Shown: positions 1-9,620 of the stretch, piece after piece
Numbering within the stretch: the stretch's first letter is position 1
Layout: each line of letters starts with the position of its first letter
From: Methanoregula sp. UBA154
GTDB lineage: Archaea; Halobacteriota; Methanomicrobia; Methanomicrobiales; Methanospirillaceae
Reading direction: 5' to 3'
DNA length: 64,000 nt
NCBI GenBank assembly: GCA_002502245.1
Contig: DAPW01000015.1
Location: 169,333-233,332, forward strand
Program-made: the position numbers and the translations under genes
The notes under the pieces: generated by a model
Database searches by the model: none
Told to the model about the DNA's origin: nothing
Seen by the model: the letters and a program-made list of their open reading frames with translations, nothing else

Positions 1-1
1 A

Positions 2-850
2 CGGGCAGATGTGTTCGAGTTCACCTACAATGAAGCTGAAGATACCCTGCCCGTCACCATCCGGATACAGCCCCGTGTCAAAGCGGAGGTCATGGAGGCA
101 GTACCGGAACAGCTGACCGCCGGATCCGAGGGATACCTGAACCTGAAGATCAGGAATGCCGGCCCGGAAAACGGTACGCTGGCGTCCGTGAAGCTGCTCC
201 GGAACGGGCAGAGCCCGGTGTTCCCGGTAGTCAGCACCATGTTTATCGGGGACTTCCCGAGCGGGGACACCGTGGCATGCCGGTACAGGGTATCGGTATC
301 ACAGGATGCTACGGACCAGACCTATCCCGTTGATCTTGTCGTCTCCTACACGAACCGGGAGGGAACGGTTGTGACCTCATCAAGAACCACGGTGGGTGTT
401 TCCGTTGATGCCAGACCTGGATTCAGCGTGACATCTCCCGTTCCTGAGGTTTCAGGCGGGCCGGGAAGGACCATTGAAGTTCAGTACCGCAATGACGGGA
501 ACGTAACCGTGTATGCTGCACAGGCACGGATCACCCTTCACGACCCCGTAACCAGCAGCGATAATACCGCGTATCTTGGCGATATCGCACCCGGTGAATC
601 GGCAACAGCATGGTACGACATAGCGGCAGATGAAGCCGCAGAATCCCGGGTATATGTTTTTGACAGCACCATACGGTACCGTGACGCACTCGGCACCAGC
701 CTGGAATCGGATACCATACCGGTACAGATTACGGTCGTACCGGCACCTTCGGCACCGGCAGGACTCCTTGTACCTGCAGGAGCTCTTATCGCGGTAACTG
801 TTGCCGGTATTCTCTTCCTTGTATACCGGCGAAAGAAGGAAAACCGGTGA
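2..850 (+). CDS. Secreted S-layer-like (COG1361-type) protein, 5' end cut by the window
   Basis: The reading frame is open from the first base, so the true start lies upstream; the GTG at 11 is followed by no signal peptide and is not a credible start. The visible part is a string of beta-rich extracellular domains of the kind found in archaeal NEW3/CARDB-like and COG1361 proteins, with phrases such as 'RNAGPENGTLASVKL' and 'YRNDGNVTVYAAQARITL' marking two successive domains. It ends in one transmembrane helix (about the last 30 residues) and a short basic tail, RRKKENR, so the bulk is outside the cell and the C terminus inside. The MMPL exporter starts 7 nt after the stop codon, which indicates an operon. 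A role as an external partner of that exporter is inference from pairing. Confidence 0.8.
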   Translation, partial: RADVFEFTYNEAEDTLPVTIRIQPRVKAEVMEAVPEQLTAGSEGYLNLKIRNAGPENGTLASVKLLRNGQSPVFPVVSTMFIGDFPSGDTVACRYRVSVSQDATDQTYPVDLVVSYTNREGTVVTSSRTTVGVSVDARPGFSVTSPVPEVSGGPGRTIEVQYRNDGNVTVYAAQARITLHDPVTSSDNTAYLGDIAPGESATAWYDIAADEAAESRVYVFDSTIRYRDALGTSLESDTIPVQITVVPAPSAPAGLLVPAGALIAVTVAGILFLVYRRKKENR

Positions 851-857
851 GGATTCC

Positions 858-3167
858 ATGATTCAGCAGATCTTTGAAGGTATCGCGAATACGATCATCA
901 AGCGGCCGAAACCGGTGGCTGTCCTGGTCGTTGCCCTGTTCTGCATGGGTCTGTACGGCATGACCCTGCTCACCATGCAGACCGGGTGGGAGACCTACAC
1001 AGACAAGGACACTCCTGCCGGTGCCCTCCATGCGCAATACGTGAGGGACTACTCATCGGACGCCATCATCCTCATCATCGAAGCCGGCGACCCGCTCGCC
1101 CCGGAAGTCCTCTCGTATATTGATAATCTAGAAACGGATCTGGGGCAGCAGCAAAATGTCAGGAGCGTACAGAGCCTCACCGATGTCTTAAAAGCGTACA
1201 ACGGAGGCACCCTTCCCTCGTCGCGGGTGGAAACAGAGCGGATCGTCAACTCGCTTCCCGAGAGTACCCGCGCCCTGCTCTATCCTTCCAATGTCCTGAC
1301 CCTCGTCCAGATCAAGCTCACCCCGGGGCTTTCAGAGACTGTCCAGAAATCCGTCCTCGCCAACATCGAATCGGTCGTGGATACCTCAAATCCGCCGCCC
1401 GGTATGAAAGTCGAACTCTCCGGTTCCCCGGCGTTCATGCAGCAGATGAGCGAATGCCTTTCCAGCAACATGGGCATCCTCATCGGGGGTGCGATGATCC
1501 TGATGGTCATCACGATGGGCATCCTCTTCTCCTATGTCCGGCACCGCTTCATGCCGGTCCTGCTCGTGGCAGTCGGCCTCGTCACCTCCCTTGGCCTGAT
1601 GGGCATTGCCGGTATCCAGCTGAACATGGCGGTGATCGGGGCGTTCCCGGTCCTGATCGGCCTTGGTATCGATTACGCGATCCAGTTCCATGCCCGGTTT
1701 GACGAGGAGGCGCGGAAGGGGTCGCTCGAGGACGCGGTCTTCATGACCGTGACCAAAACAGGTCCGGCGGTCTTATACGCGATGCTTGCCACCTGCGCGG
1801 GATTTATCGCCATGTTTGTCTCGACCGTGCCGATGATCCGCTCGTTCGGCCTTGTTGCGATAATCGGTATCTTTACCTGCTACTGGATCTCGTGTATCGG
1901 TATGCCCACGCTCGGGCTCCTGTTGAACTACCAGCCCAAGCCGCAGAGCGGTGAGTGTTATGCCGTGGGAACGGATGCCTGCGATACCATTATCAACAAA
2001 GAGCAGTCAAAAAAGAAGGGCTCCTTCTCCTACGGCCAGTTCCTGACCGGCGTATCGATGAAGATTGCGAAGAACCCGATCCCCGTCCTTCTTGTGGCCG
2101 GTCTTATTGCCCTGATCGGGTTCCAGATCGACCCGACCATCCCGGTCCAGTCCGATGAGAACGCCTTTGTCCCCTCAGACATGCCGGCCAAGATCAACAT
2201 CGACAAGGTCACCCGTGTCATCGGTGCAACCAGCACCGCTGACCTCTTCGTCCAGGGCTCGCGGGTAACGGACCTCGATACGCTCATCTGGATGAAAAAG
2301 TTCCAGGACTACGAACTCTCGCACCACCCGGAGGTCACCGGGGCCACGAGCATTGTCACGTACATCCTCCAGTACAACGGCGGCACCATCCCGGAGACGC
2401 AGGCCCGGCTCGATGCCGTCCTGGCAACAATTCCCGAAGATACGAAGAAGCCATACCTTGCCAGCCCGATGAGCGGGGTCATACGGCTCAGTACCACCGA
2501 ACTCACCATGTTGCAGCAGAAGACCTTAAAGATGAACGTGGTGAGTGATATTGGGTTCCTCGAACCCCCGGTCGGGATCACGGTACAGCCCGCCGGGAGC
2601 TTTGAGATGTTCACGTCGCTCCTTTCATCGCTCTCCGAGTCGAAGGAGATGATGAATCTCCTCGGGTTCATCTTTGTCTTCGTCTTCCTGATCCTCGTGT
2701 ACCGGCACCTCCATGCAGTGTCTCCGATCATCCCGATCATCTTCGTCGTAGGCTGGAATGCGGTGGCCATGTATATCATGGGTATCGAGTACTCGCCGCT
2801 GACCGCAACGCTGGGATCGATGACCATCGGTGTTGCGGCGGAGTACACCATCCTCGTTATGGAGCGGTACGCGGAGGAAGAGGAGCGGCTGCACGACCCG
2901 GTGGCAGCCATCCAGGAGAGCGTGCAGAAGATCGGTACCGCTATCACGGTCTCGGGCCTTGCTACCTTCTTCGGATTCTCGGCGCTCTGCCTTGCGACCT
3001 TCCCGATCATCAGCAACTTCGGTGTCACCACCCTGATTGCGGTCGCATTCTCCCTGCTGGGCGCGATCTTTATCATGCCGGCCGTGCTCTCGGTCATGGG
3101 GCAGGTCACCGCATGGTTCGAGGCACGGCACAAAAGCGATGCCTCAGCCGTACCGGAGCAACTCTGA
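858..3167 (+). CDS. MMPL/RND family exporter (HAE3-like)
   Basis: A 769-residue RND-superfamily membrane protein with the duplicated layout of one membrane helix, a large extracellular loop and a five-helix bundle, repeated twice. The first half carries GIDYAIQFHARFDEEARKG, the TM4 motif with the proton-relay Asp. The equivalent site in the second half reads GVAAEYTILVMERY, with Glu where Asp is usual. Such proteins export lipids, hopanoid-like molecules or hydrophobic compounds using the proton gradient; the substrate here cannot be told. The ATG at 858 is chosen over the in-frame ATG at 801 because it follows GGTGAGG and does not overlap the upstream gene. The preceding S-layer-like gene ends 7 nt upstream, a pairing seen in other methanogens. 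Confidence 0.85.
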   Translation: MIQQIFEGIANTIIKRPKPVAVLVVALFCMGLYGMTLLTMQTGWETYTDKDTPAGALHAQYVRDYSSDAIILIIEAGDPLAPEVLSYIDNLETDLGQQQNVRSVQSLTDVLKAYNGGTLPSSRVETERIVNSLPESTRALLYPSNVLTLVQIKLTPGLSETVQKSVLANIESVVDTSNPPPGMKVELSGSPAFMQQMSECLSSNMGILIGGAMILMVITMGILFSYVRHRFMPVLLVAVGLVTSLGLMGIAGIQLNMAVIGAFPVLIGLGIDYAIQFHARFDEEARKGSLEDAVFMTVTKTGPAVLYAMLATCAGFIAMFVSTVPMIRSFGLVAIIGIFTCYWISCIGMPTLGLLLNYQPKPQSGECYAVGTDACDTIINKEQSKKKGSFSYGQFLTGVSMKIAKNPIPVLLVAGLIALIGFQIDPTIPVQSDENAFVPSDMPAKINIDKVTRVIGATSTADLFVQGSRVTDLDTLIWMKKFQDYELSHHPEVTGATSIVTYILQYNGGTIPETQARLDAVLATIPEDTKKPYLASPMSGVIRLSTTELTMLQQKTLKMNVVSDIGFLEPPVGITVQPAGSFEMFTSLLSSLSESKEMMNLLGFIFVFVFLILVYRHLHAVSPIIPIIFVVGWNAVAMYIMGIEYSPLTATLGSMTIGVAAEYTILVMERYAEEEERLHDPVAAIQESVQKIGTAITVSGLATFFGFSALCLATFPIISNFGVTTLIAVAFSLLGAIFIMPAVLSVMGQVTAWFEARHKSDASAVPEQL

Positions 3168-3661
3168 GCCGGACTGTTCAGGATACAGATCCGGAATTCT
3201 TTTTTTCTGATATTTTTCCCGGGGCCGGAGGTGCTCAAGGCATGTGCGCCAGATTTCCTCGTAATACGCTGGGGAAAACCCCGGGCTTGCTCACGGGCGT
3301 TTCCATGAATCTGTTCTGTTTTTGCCCTGTTGGGATCATGGTAAAATGATCTCATGTTTTAAGTGTTCTGCCGGGCAGTTTATTGAATTTTTTTCGCTTT
3401 CAACCCCGAGGTTGGTTATGACAGGGAGCGCCTGCTGCTTCGCGGTCCCATCGAAGATACCTGACAGCGGGCAGAAACAGATATCATCGTTTACAGCCTG
3501 AGGTTTTTTATGGATACAACCTGCCTGCTGCGTTCCTTTTCTGAGTATCAGGTATTACATGGATACTTTCTATCAGGAAATTTGCCAATCCCGCGTCCGG
3601 AGCACCGGATCATGGATCACACCTCACAGAGTTCTGATAGTGACAAACGGGACGGATACGT
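3168..3661. other. Intergenic region after the MMPL gene
   Basis: There is no convincing gene in these 494 bases. A T-rich stretch at 3198-3217 (seven T followed by TATTTTT) is a plausible terminator for the MMPL operon. Two imperfect copies of TGGATAC occur near 3510 and 3560. Short plus-strand frames here lack a ribosome binding site and resemble no protein. Confidence 0.5.
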
Positions 3662-6121
3662 ATGGGCATAGACGACCAGTCCCGGCCTGCTGCAATGAAC
3701 GGCCTCTCTGAGGAGGAAGCCCGGAAGCGGCTCGCGCAGTCCGGCCCCAACAGCATTGCGAAAGCGTACAAAGTGACCTTCCTCTCCATCGCAAAGGAGG
3801 AGCTGACCGAACCGATGATCCTTCTCCTCCTTGTAGTCGGGGTCGCGTACACCATCGTCGGCGAGTTCCGGGACGCCCTGACCCTGTACGCGATCATCAT
3901 CACCCTCGTCCTGGTCGAGATCGGGACCGAGTACCGGGCCAAGAAGGCGATCGATTCGCTTGCAACCATCGCTGCCCCGGAGACGAAGGTCATCAGGGAC
4001 GGGCGCATCGCTGGTATCCCTACCGCCGGCGTAGTACCCGGTGACCTGCTTGTACTGGTGCCCGGGACCAGGATCGCAGCGGATGGCCGCCTCGTGTCTT
4101 CGGTCAGTCTCCGGGTCGATGAGTCTTCCCTGACGGGGGAATCGTTCCCCGTAGAGAAGGAGGCCGGCTCTGAGGCATTCTCCGGCACGCTCGTTCTCGC
4201 GGGAGAGGGGCTGCTCGAGGCCTCCTTGACCGGGGGGAGAACACGGATAGGAGAGATCGCCACGCAGGCACAGGTAGTCAGACCCCCGAAGACCGCCTTG
4301 CAGCTCGCCATGAAGTCGCTTGCGAGAACGCTCGCTGTAGTCGCCATCTTCTTCTCGGTCATCATCCCGCTGGCCGGTTACCTCCGGGGCCAGTCCCTGG
4401 AAGAGAGCATCCTGACCGGTCTTGCCCTCGCCTTTGCCACGATCCCCGAGGAACTCCCGATCATCATCACCATGACCCTCGGCCTCAGTGCATACCTGCT
4501 CTCGAAAGAGAACTTCCTGATCAAACGGCTCCGGGCGGCCGAGATTCTCGGCAACGCGACCGTGATCCTGACCGACAAGACCGGCACCATTACCGAGAGC
4601 CGGATGCAGGTCGTCACGGTCCACCCGGCTGGAGACGAAGCAGCAGTCCTCACTGCAGCGCGTCTGGCGATGACCGGACTCTCCCTCTCGGCAACGGACC
4701 AGGCCGTCATCGACAAGGCCGCGGAATATGGTATCCCTGCTGAGGTATCCCCGATCCTCAGGGAAGAGAGTTTTGGCAGCGGCCGGATGACCCGCATGGT
4801 CATCCGGAACCGGGCTGACGGGCCGGTCCTCTCGGTAATCGGTGCCCCGGAGGAGATTCTGGCCAGCGCCGGTCATACCAGCGCGGGGCTGCAGGAGGCT
4901 CTTGAAGCGGAAACGGCTAAAGGGCGGCGCGTTATCGCGGTGGCCCACCGGACACTTGCTCAGGAGGAGACCAGAGGGCCCGCTGAAGACCTCGGGCGTG
5001 GCCTCATCATCGACGGCCTGATCGCGATCGAGGACCCGCCGCGTCCCGGGGTGCGGGAAACGATTGAGCGGATGTCCCGCGCCGGGGTCCGGACGATCAT
5101 GGTGACCGGTGACCACCCGTTGACGGCCGCCGCGATCGCCGGCGAGGTCGGTATCCCTGCCGGAACCGTACTTGAGGGGCGCGAACTCGACGCGCTCTCT
5201 GACGCCCGGCTCCGGAAGACCGTGCAGGAGGTCAGTGTCTTCGCACGCACCACCCCGCAGCATAAGCACCGGCTGACCGAAGCCCTCCAGGCACAGGGGG
5301 AGGTAGTTGCCGTGACCGGTGACGGCGTGAACGATACCCTCGCGCTGAAGGGCGCCGATATCGGGATCGCCATGGGGCTGAAGGGCACCGATGCGGCAAA
5401 GGAGGCAGCGGATATCGTGCTGGCCGACGACAACTTCGTGACGGTAGGAAAGGGGATCTTTGAGGGGCGTCGTATCTTCGACAACCTCTCCAAGGGGGTC
5501 AGATACTACCTCTCGGTGAAGGTGGCCCTGGTCGCGGTCTTCGTCGCATCGCTCGTCCTCGGCCTGCCGTTTCCCTTCTCGCCGATCCAGATCATCCTGC
5601 TCGAGCTCTTCATGGACCTCGGTGCATCGGCCTCCTTTGTTGCGGAACCCCCCGAGCCCTCCATCGACACCCGGCCACCCCGTGACCCGCGTACCCCGTT
5701 CCTCGACCGTACAATGATAACCTGGATTGGGGCCGGCGGGCTTGCACTGCTCGTGTCAGTCTTTGTGCCGTACTGGTACAGCCTGTATCGGGGTGAATCC
5801 GTTGCAGTGGCCCAGACCGCGGCCTTTTCGGCATGGTTAATTGGGCACGTCCTCCTGGCCTTCGTCTCGCGCTCGTCCACCGATCCGCTTCACCGCGTGG
5901 GATTGTTCTCCAACCGCGTTATGCTCCTGTGGGGGGCGGGCGCAATAGTCTTCCTCGCGCTCGCCCTTGCGGTCCCGGCGTTCGGCGACCGCCTCGGCCT
6001 CACGGGCATCGGCAGTGGCTGGCTTGGGCTCGTTATCCTGATCGCGGTGCTCTGCATGGGAGTATACGAGCTGGTAAAAGTCTGGAGAGTGCGGGCGGGA
6101 AGTACTCTCCGTTCCGGGTGA
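3662..6121 (+). CDS. P-type cation-transporting ATPase (P2-like)
   Basis: An 819-residue P-type ATPase that would pump a cation across the membrane using ATP. The N-terminal cation ATPase domain is followed by the actuator motif TGES (about residues 158-161), the TM4 metal-site motif PEELP (about 262-266), the phosphorylation site DKTGT with Asp305, and the hinge TGDGVND (about 552-558). After the hinge it reads NDTLALK, where most relatives have NDAPALK. PEELP replaces the PEGLP of SERCA pumps, so calcium specificity is uncertain; the ion could be Ca2+, Mn2+, Mg2+ or a monovalent ion. It is shorter than eukaryotic P2A pumps (about 900-1000). The start at 3662 has only a weak purine-rich upstream region. 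An MFS gene follows after 11 nt, probably co-transcribed. Confidence 0.88.
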   Translation: MGIDDQSRPAAMNGLSEEEARKRLAQSGPNSIAKAYKVTFLSIAKEELTEPMILLLLVVGVAYTIVGEFRDALTLYAIIITLVLVEIGTEYRAKKAIDSLATIAAPETKVIRDGRIAGIPTAGVVPGDLLVLVPGTRIAADGRLVSSVSLRVDESSLTGESFPVEKEAGSEAFSGTLVLAGEGLLEASLTGGRTRIGEIATQAQVVRPPKTALQLAMKSLARTLAVVAIFFSVIIPLAGYLRGQSLEESILTGLALAFATIPEELPIIITMTLGLSAYLLSKENFLIKRLRAAEILGNATVILTDKTGTITESRMQVVTVHPAGDEAAVLTAARLAMTGLSLSATDQAVIDKAAEYGIPAEVSPILREESFGSGRMTRMVIRNRADGPVLSVIGAPEEILASAGHTSAGLQEALEAETAKGRRVIAVAHRTLAQEETRGPAEDLGRGLIIDGLIAIEDPPRPGVRETIERMSRAGVRTIMVTGDHPLTAAAIAGEVGIPAGTVLEGRELDALSDARLRKTVQEVSVFARTTPQHKHRLTEALQAQGEVVAVTGDGVNDTLALKGADIGIAMGLKGTDAAKEAADIVLADDNFVTVGKGIFEGRRIFDNLSKGVRYYLSVKVALVAVFVASLVLGLPFPFSPIQIILLELFMDLGASASFVAEPPEPSIDTRPPRDPRTPFLDRTMITWIGAGGLALLVSVFVPYWYSLYRGESVAVAQTAAFSAWLIGHVLLAFVSRSSTDPLHRVGLFSNRVMLLWGAGAIVFLALALAVPAFGDRLGLTGIGSGWLGLVILIAVLCMGVYELVKVWRVRAGSTLRSG

Positions 6122-6132
6122 ACAGGAGGACC

Positions 6133-7344
6133 ATGGCCGGGACCCGTTCCGTTGTACCGGACCGCAGGGCGATGTATATCCTCTCCCTGATCGGTTTTTT
6201 TGCGATCTTTTCCACAACGCTCTCGAAGAACCCGGTCCTTCCCCTGTTCTCGCAGGCACTGGGTGCCAGTGACATGGTCATCGGCCTTGTTGCAGCAGTC
6301 TCCCCGCTTGCAGGAATCCTCTTCTCGTTCCCGGTCGGGGTTCTCTCCGACCACCTTGGAAGGAGGAGGCTGCTCATCGCGTCCGGCGTGGTATTCATTT
6401 CGGCTCCGCTCCTCTATCTCCTGATCTCCGATCCCCTCTGGCTGATCCCGGTCCGGTTCTTCCACGGGACGGCGACCGCCATCCTCGGGCCGGTGATCGC
6501 CGCGATGATTGCAGAAAAGTTTCCGGAGAATACGGGGGAGATGCTCGGGCAGTACTCTTCTGCAACGCTGATCGGGAGGTCCCTTGCACCACTGGCCGGC
6601 GGGGCCATCATCTCGTTCTTCGTCTTCTACCCAGGGCTCATCCCTTACCGGATAGTGTATCTCGTTGCAGCATTCGTTGCCGTGCCTGTGATTGTCCTGA
6701 TACTCCTGGAACGGGGAGAGACTGCCGGGCTGCTGAAAGTCCTCCCGTTCTCTCTGTTCCGCACCAGTTTTATCGCGTTCTTTGCAAACCGGAAGCTCCG
6801 GGCAACGGCATGTGTCGATATGGCGACCTATTTCGCTTTCGGGGCGTTCGAGACGTTCCTGCCGCTCGTCCTGCTCTCCCGTGGGATGGGTGCGTACCAG
6901 GCCGGGATCCTGTTCGCCGTCCAGACGCTCATCATCGCCCTGACAAAACCGTTCTTTGGCAGGATTGCCGACCGGGTTGACAAGCGGATCCAGATTATCA
7001 GCGGCCTTCTCATTCTCGGCTGCTCGGTTGCCGCTATCCCGTTTGCATCATCGTTTGCGGTTTTCCTTCTCGTCAGTGCCCTCCTTGCCGCCGGCATGTC
7101 GCTCTCCACGGTTGCGACCAGCGCCTTTACCGCGGATATTGCAAAAAAAGAACAGATGGGAGCATCGATGGGAGCACTCTCATCGGTCATGGATATCGGG
7201 CATTCTTCAGGTCCTCTCATTACCGGGATTATAATTGCCGGCAGCGGTTACGGTGCCGGGTTCCTGGCAAGCTTACTGATCGCGCTCGCAGTCTGCGGGT
7301 TCTTCGCCGTCTCGGTTCGGGACCCGGGACCGCAGCGGGCGTAA
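6133..7344 (+). CDS. MFS family transporter
   Basis: A 403-residue, 12-helix major facilitator protein. The loop 2-3 signature GVLSDHLGRRRLL is clear and a related sequence, GRIADRVDKR, occupies the loop 8-9 position, showing the duplicated six-helix halves. The substrate is unknown; the sequence looks like drug or small-molecule efflux MFS proteins of methanogens. The ATG at 6133 is preceded by a perfect AGGAGG at 6124-6129, so the open frame extending back to 5833 inside the ATPase gene is not used. It lies 11 nt after the P-type ATPase and is probably translated from the same mRNA. It converges on the CDF gene that ends at 7545. Confidence 0.88.
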   Translation: MAGTRSVVPDRRAMYILSLIGFFAIFSTTLSKNPVLPLFSQALGASDMVIGLVAAVSPLAGILFSFPVGVLSDHLGRRRLLIASGVVFISAPLLYLLISDPLWLIPVRFFHGTATAILGPVIAAMIAEKFPENTGEMLGQYSSATLIGRSLAPLAGGAIISFFVFYPGLIPYRIVYLVAAFVAVPVIVLILLERGETAGLLKVLPFSLFRTSFIAFFANRKLRATACVDMATYFAFGAFETFLPLVLLSRGMGAYQAGILFAVQTLIIALTKPFFGRIADRVDKRIQIISGLLILGCSVAAIPFASSFAVFLLVSALLAAGMSLSTVATSAFTADIAKKEQMGASMGALSSVMDIGHSSGPLITGIIIAGSGYGAGFLASLLIALAVCGFFAVSVRDPGPQRA

Positions 7345-7544
7345 GGCCTGTGGTCCGGCATCATCCCGCATTCCCGAAGGTCTCTTCTGCGATAGGCCGG
7401 GTATATCGCGGGGAATGAAAGAACGAGCGGGCGATGGTACTCTTCCGTCTGCTGCTTCACGGAACCCATCATGCGGAGATCGATCAGGCAGCGGGTCATT
7501 TCTAAACCTGTCGTGCAACCTCATCCTGCTCGGTAGTCCCGGAT

Positions 7545-8498
7545 TCACGAGCATGGTAGCGCAGGGGTCATCGCCCCGGCCGGGAGCGACTCGGCTTCGA
7601 TGTAGACGCGGTTGATCTGCGGGTATGCACGCTTCAGGTCATCTTCAATCCGGCGGATCGCCTCGTGCATCTGCTCGGCTGTGGTACCTGCGGTAAAGCA
7701 TACCCCCATGTTCACGAGCAGGTCGTGCGGGCCTATGTACATGGTGAGGATGGTGCCGGCACGGTCAACTGCCGGATCGGACTCCACGCGGGTCCAGATG
7801 TCTTTCAGTTCGTCCGGAGTGACACCCTCGCCCAGCAGCAGGCCCATGGTCCGCGATGCGAGGATCCCGGCAACACTCATCAGCAGCAGGCCGATAACGA
7901 TGGATGCCACGCCATCGAGATACGCATTGTGGAACAGATGGCCGAGGAAGATCCCGAGGAACGCGAAGACGAGACCGAGCATGGCAGCGCTGTCCTCAAG
8001 CACGACGGTGTAAAGGCTCGGGTCTTTTGACTGTCTGATGTACTGCCAGGCACCCATGTTGCCCTTGGCCCGCCTGAACTGCTTCATGGCCACCGAAAAG
8101 GATCCGCCCTCGACAAGGAGCGCGATGGCGAGCACGATGTAGGCCGCCGTGGGATCGCCCATCTCAGCGGCCGGCGCCACGTGGCGGATGTGGGATATCC
8201 CCTCGTACAGCGACATGCCGCCGCCGATACCGAAGATAGAGATCGCCACGATCTGCGTCCAGAAGTAGAGCGACTTGCCGTAGCCGAACGGGTGGCTCTC
8301 ATCGGCCGGCTTTGTGGCCTGCCTTATCCCCAGCATCACGAGGCCGCCGTTTCCCGTATCAACGAGCGAATGGATGCCCTCGGAGATCATGGCCGATGAG
8401 CCGGTGATGGCCGCTGCAATGAACTTGATGACCGCGATGATCAGGTTGCCGGCGATCGCCGCGACAACCGCTGTTTTCGAACCGCTCTGTGTTGTCAT
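7545..8498 (-). CDS. Cation diffusion facilitator (CDF) family transporter
   Basis: A 317-residue CDF transporter, expected to exchange Zn2+, Mn2+, Fe2+ or Co2+ for protons. TM2 carries SEGIHSLVDT, with His and Asp at the spacing of the transport site, followed by HPFGYGK. The C-terminal cytoplasmic dimerisation domain runs from roughly residue 215 on. The HPFGYGKSLYFW loop resembles the SLC30A9-like branch more than the classic zinc exporters, so the metal is uncertain. The ATG at 8498 has AGAGGGGAGCCC directly upstream; the frame continues further upstream but into cofH. The cofH stop lies 22 nt upstream, so the two genes may share an mRNA. Confidence 0.88.
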   Translation of the reverse strand: MTTQSGSKTAVVAAIAGNLIIAVIKFIAAAITGSSAMISEGIHSLVDTGNGGLVMLGIRQATKPADESHPFGYGKSLYFWTQIVAISIFGIGGGMSLYEGISHIRHVAPAAEMGDPTAAYIVLAIALLVEGGSFSVAMKQFRRAKGNMGAWQYIRQSKDPSLYTVVLEDSAAMLGLVFAFLGIFLGHLFHNAYLDGVASIVIGLLLMSVAGILASRTMGLLLGEGVTPDELKDIWTRVESDPAVDRAGTILTMYIGPHDLLVNMGVCFTAGTTAEQMHEAIRRIEDDLKRAYPQINRVYIEAESLPAGAMTPALPCS

Positions 8499-8520
8499 GG
8501 GCTCCCCTCTCTTTTTTTCC

Positions 8521-9606
8521 TCACACCAGCTCGTACAGCGTTGTCCGCTGCCGGAGCGTGCGCCCGAGATCGGAAACGATCCGCTCCATATCCGCCGGAT
8601 CCAGATAATCCGAGCCGGATGCCCCGGCATCCCCGCTCACATCGTCGGTGAACATGGTGCCCGCGAGGTCGTTGGCACCGGAGAGCAGGGCGAGCTGGGT
8701 CATCTTCAGCCCTATCTTCCCCCACGCCAGCTGGATGTTGGCGAAGTTGTCGAGGAAGAGCCGGGAGACCGCGATCATCAGCAGGTCCTCCCGGCCGGTC
8801 GGCCCGGCCCGGGCGATGCCCTGCTGGTACAGTGGCGTGTTGGTATGGACAAACGGGAGCGTGACAAGCTCGGTGAAACCGTGTGTTTCGTCCTGGATAT
8901 TCCGCAGGACCCCGAGGTGCACGGCTTGGTCGCGGGCGGTCTCGTACGAACCGTACATGATCGTTGCGGTCGAATGCAGGCCGGTCCGGTGCGCCTCTTT
9001 AATGATCCGGACCCAGTCGGCAGTGGACACCTTGCGGGGGCAGATCACCTTACGGACGGAATCGACCAGGATCTCGGCCGCCGTCCCCTGGATCGTCCCG
9101 AGCCCTTCCTCCCGGAGCCGGGCGATCACCTCCGTTGTCGGGATATGTCCCTTTTGTGCCACATGGGCGACCTCGTCGGGGCTGAAGGCATGGATATGGA
9201 CACCCGGCGCAACCTCATGGATCCAGTGCAGCATATCGATGTACGAGTCCAGGGTGAAGCCCGGGTGAACGCCCGAGAGGAGGCAGATCTCGGTCACGTG
9301 CCGCCCGTGTGCGAGCCGGGCCTGTGCCTGGATCCCGGCCCTGTCGTGGCAGTACGCCCCCCCGTCCGTTGCCTTCCGGCCGAACCCGCAGAACCCGCAG
9401 AGGTTCTTGCAGATATTGGTCACGTGCAGGTTCTGGTTCCGCACGTACGTGACGATATCCCCGGCCCGGCGCTCACGCATCTTGTCTGCGGCAGCAGTGA
9501 CCTGCCAGACATCCCGGCCGCGTGCGGAGAGGAGGAGTTCTGCTTCCGCTTCCGTGAGGCGGTGGCCCCCCAGAACATCGGAGACCAGCGCCTGAACCGT
9601 TGCCAT
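8521..9606 (-). CDS. cofH: CofH, 5-amino-6-(D-ribitylamino)uracil--L-tyrosine 4-hydroxyphenyl transferase
   Basis: A 361-residue radical SAM enzyme. CofH joins a tyrosine-derived group to 5-amino-6-ribitylaminouracil, and CofG then closes the ring to give Fo, the chromophore of coenzyme F420. The [4Fe-4S] ligands are in CKNLCGFC (Cys66, Cys70, Cys73), the CxxxCxxC form of radical SAM proteins. The remaining sequence, including the LLSGVHPGF segment, fits the CofH/MqnC group; MqnC is excluded mainly by the methanogen context. Start at ATG 9606 rather than GTG 9624, because GGTGAGAGG precedes it at a usable distance and the GTG would lack a binding site. The signal peptidase gene ends 14 nt upstream. 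cofG is not in the window. Confidence 0.9.
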   Translation of the reverse strand: MATVQALVSDVLGGHRLTEAEAELLLSARGRDVWQVTAAADKMRERRAGDIVTYVRNQNLHVTNICKNLCGFCGFGRKATDGGAYCHDRAGIQAQARLAHGRHVTEICLLSGVHPGFTLDSYIDMLHWIHEVAPGVHIHAFSPDEVAHVAQKGHIPTTEVIARLREEGLGTIQGTAAEILVDSVRKVICPRKVSTADWVRIIKEAHRTGLHSTATIMYGSYETARDQAVHLGVLRNIQDETHGFTELVTLPFVHTNTPLYQQGIARAGPTGREDLLMIAVSRLFLDNFANIQLAWGKIGLKMTQLALLSGANDLAGTMFTDDVSGDAGASGSDYLDPADMERIVSDLGRTLRQRTTLYELV

Positions 9607-9620
9607 CGTCGCCCGTCCTC

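Noticed and set aside
3617..5269. 550-codon frame antisense to the P-type ATPase
   Set aside because: Shadow frame from codon bias; translation rich in Arg, Asp and Gly without domains.
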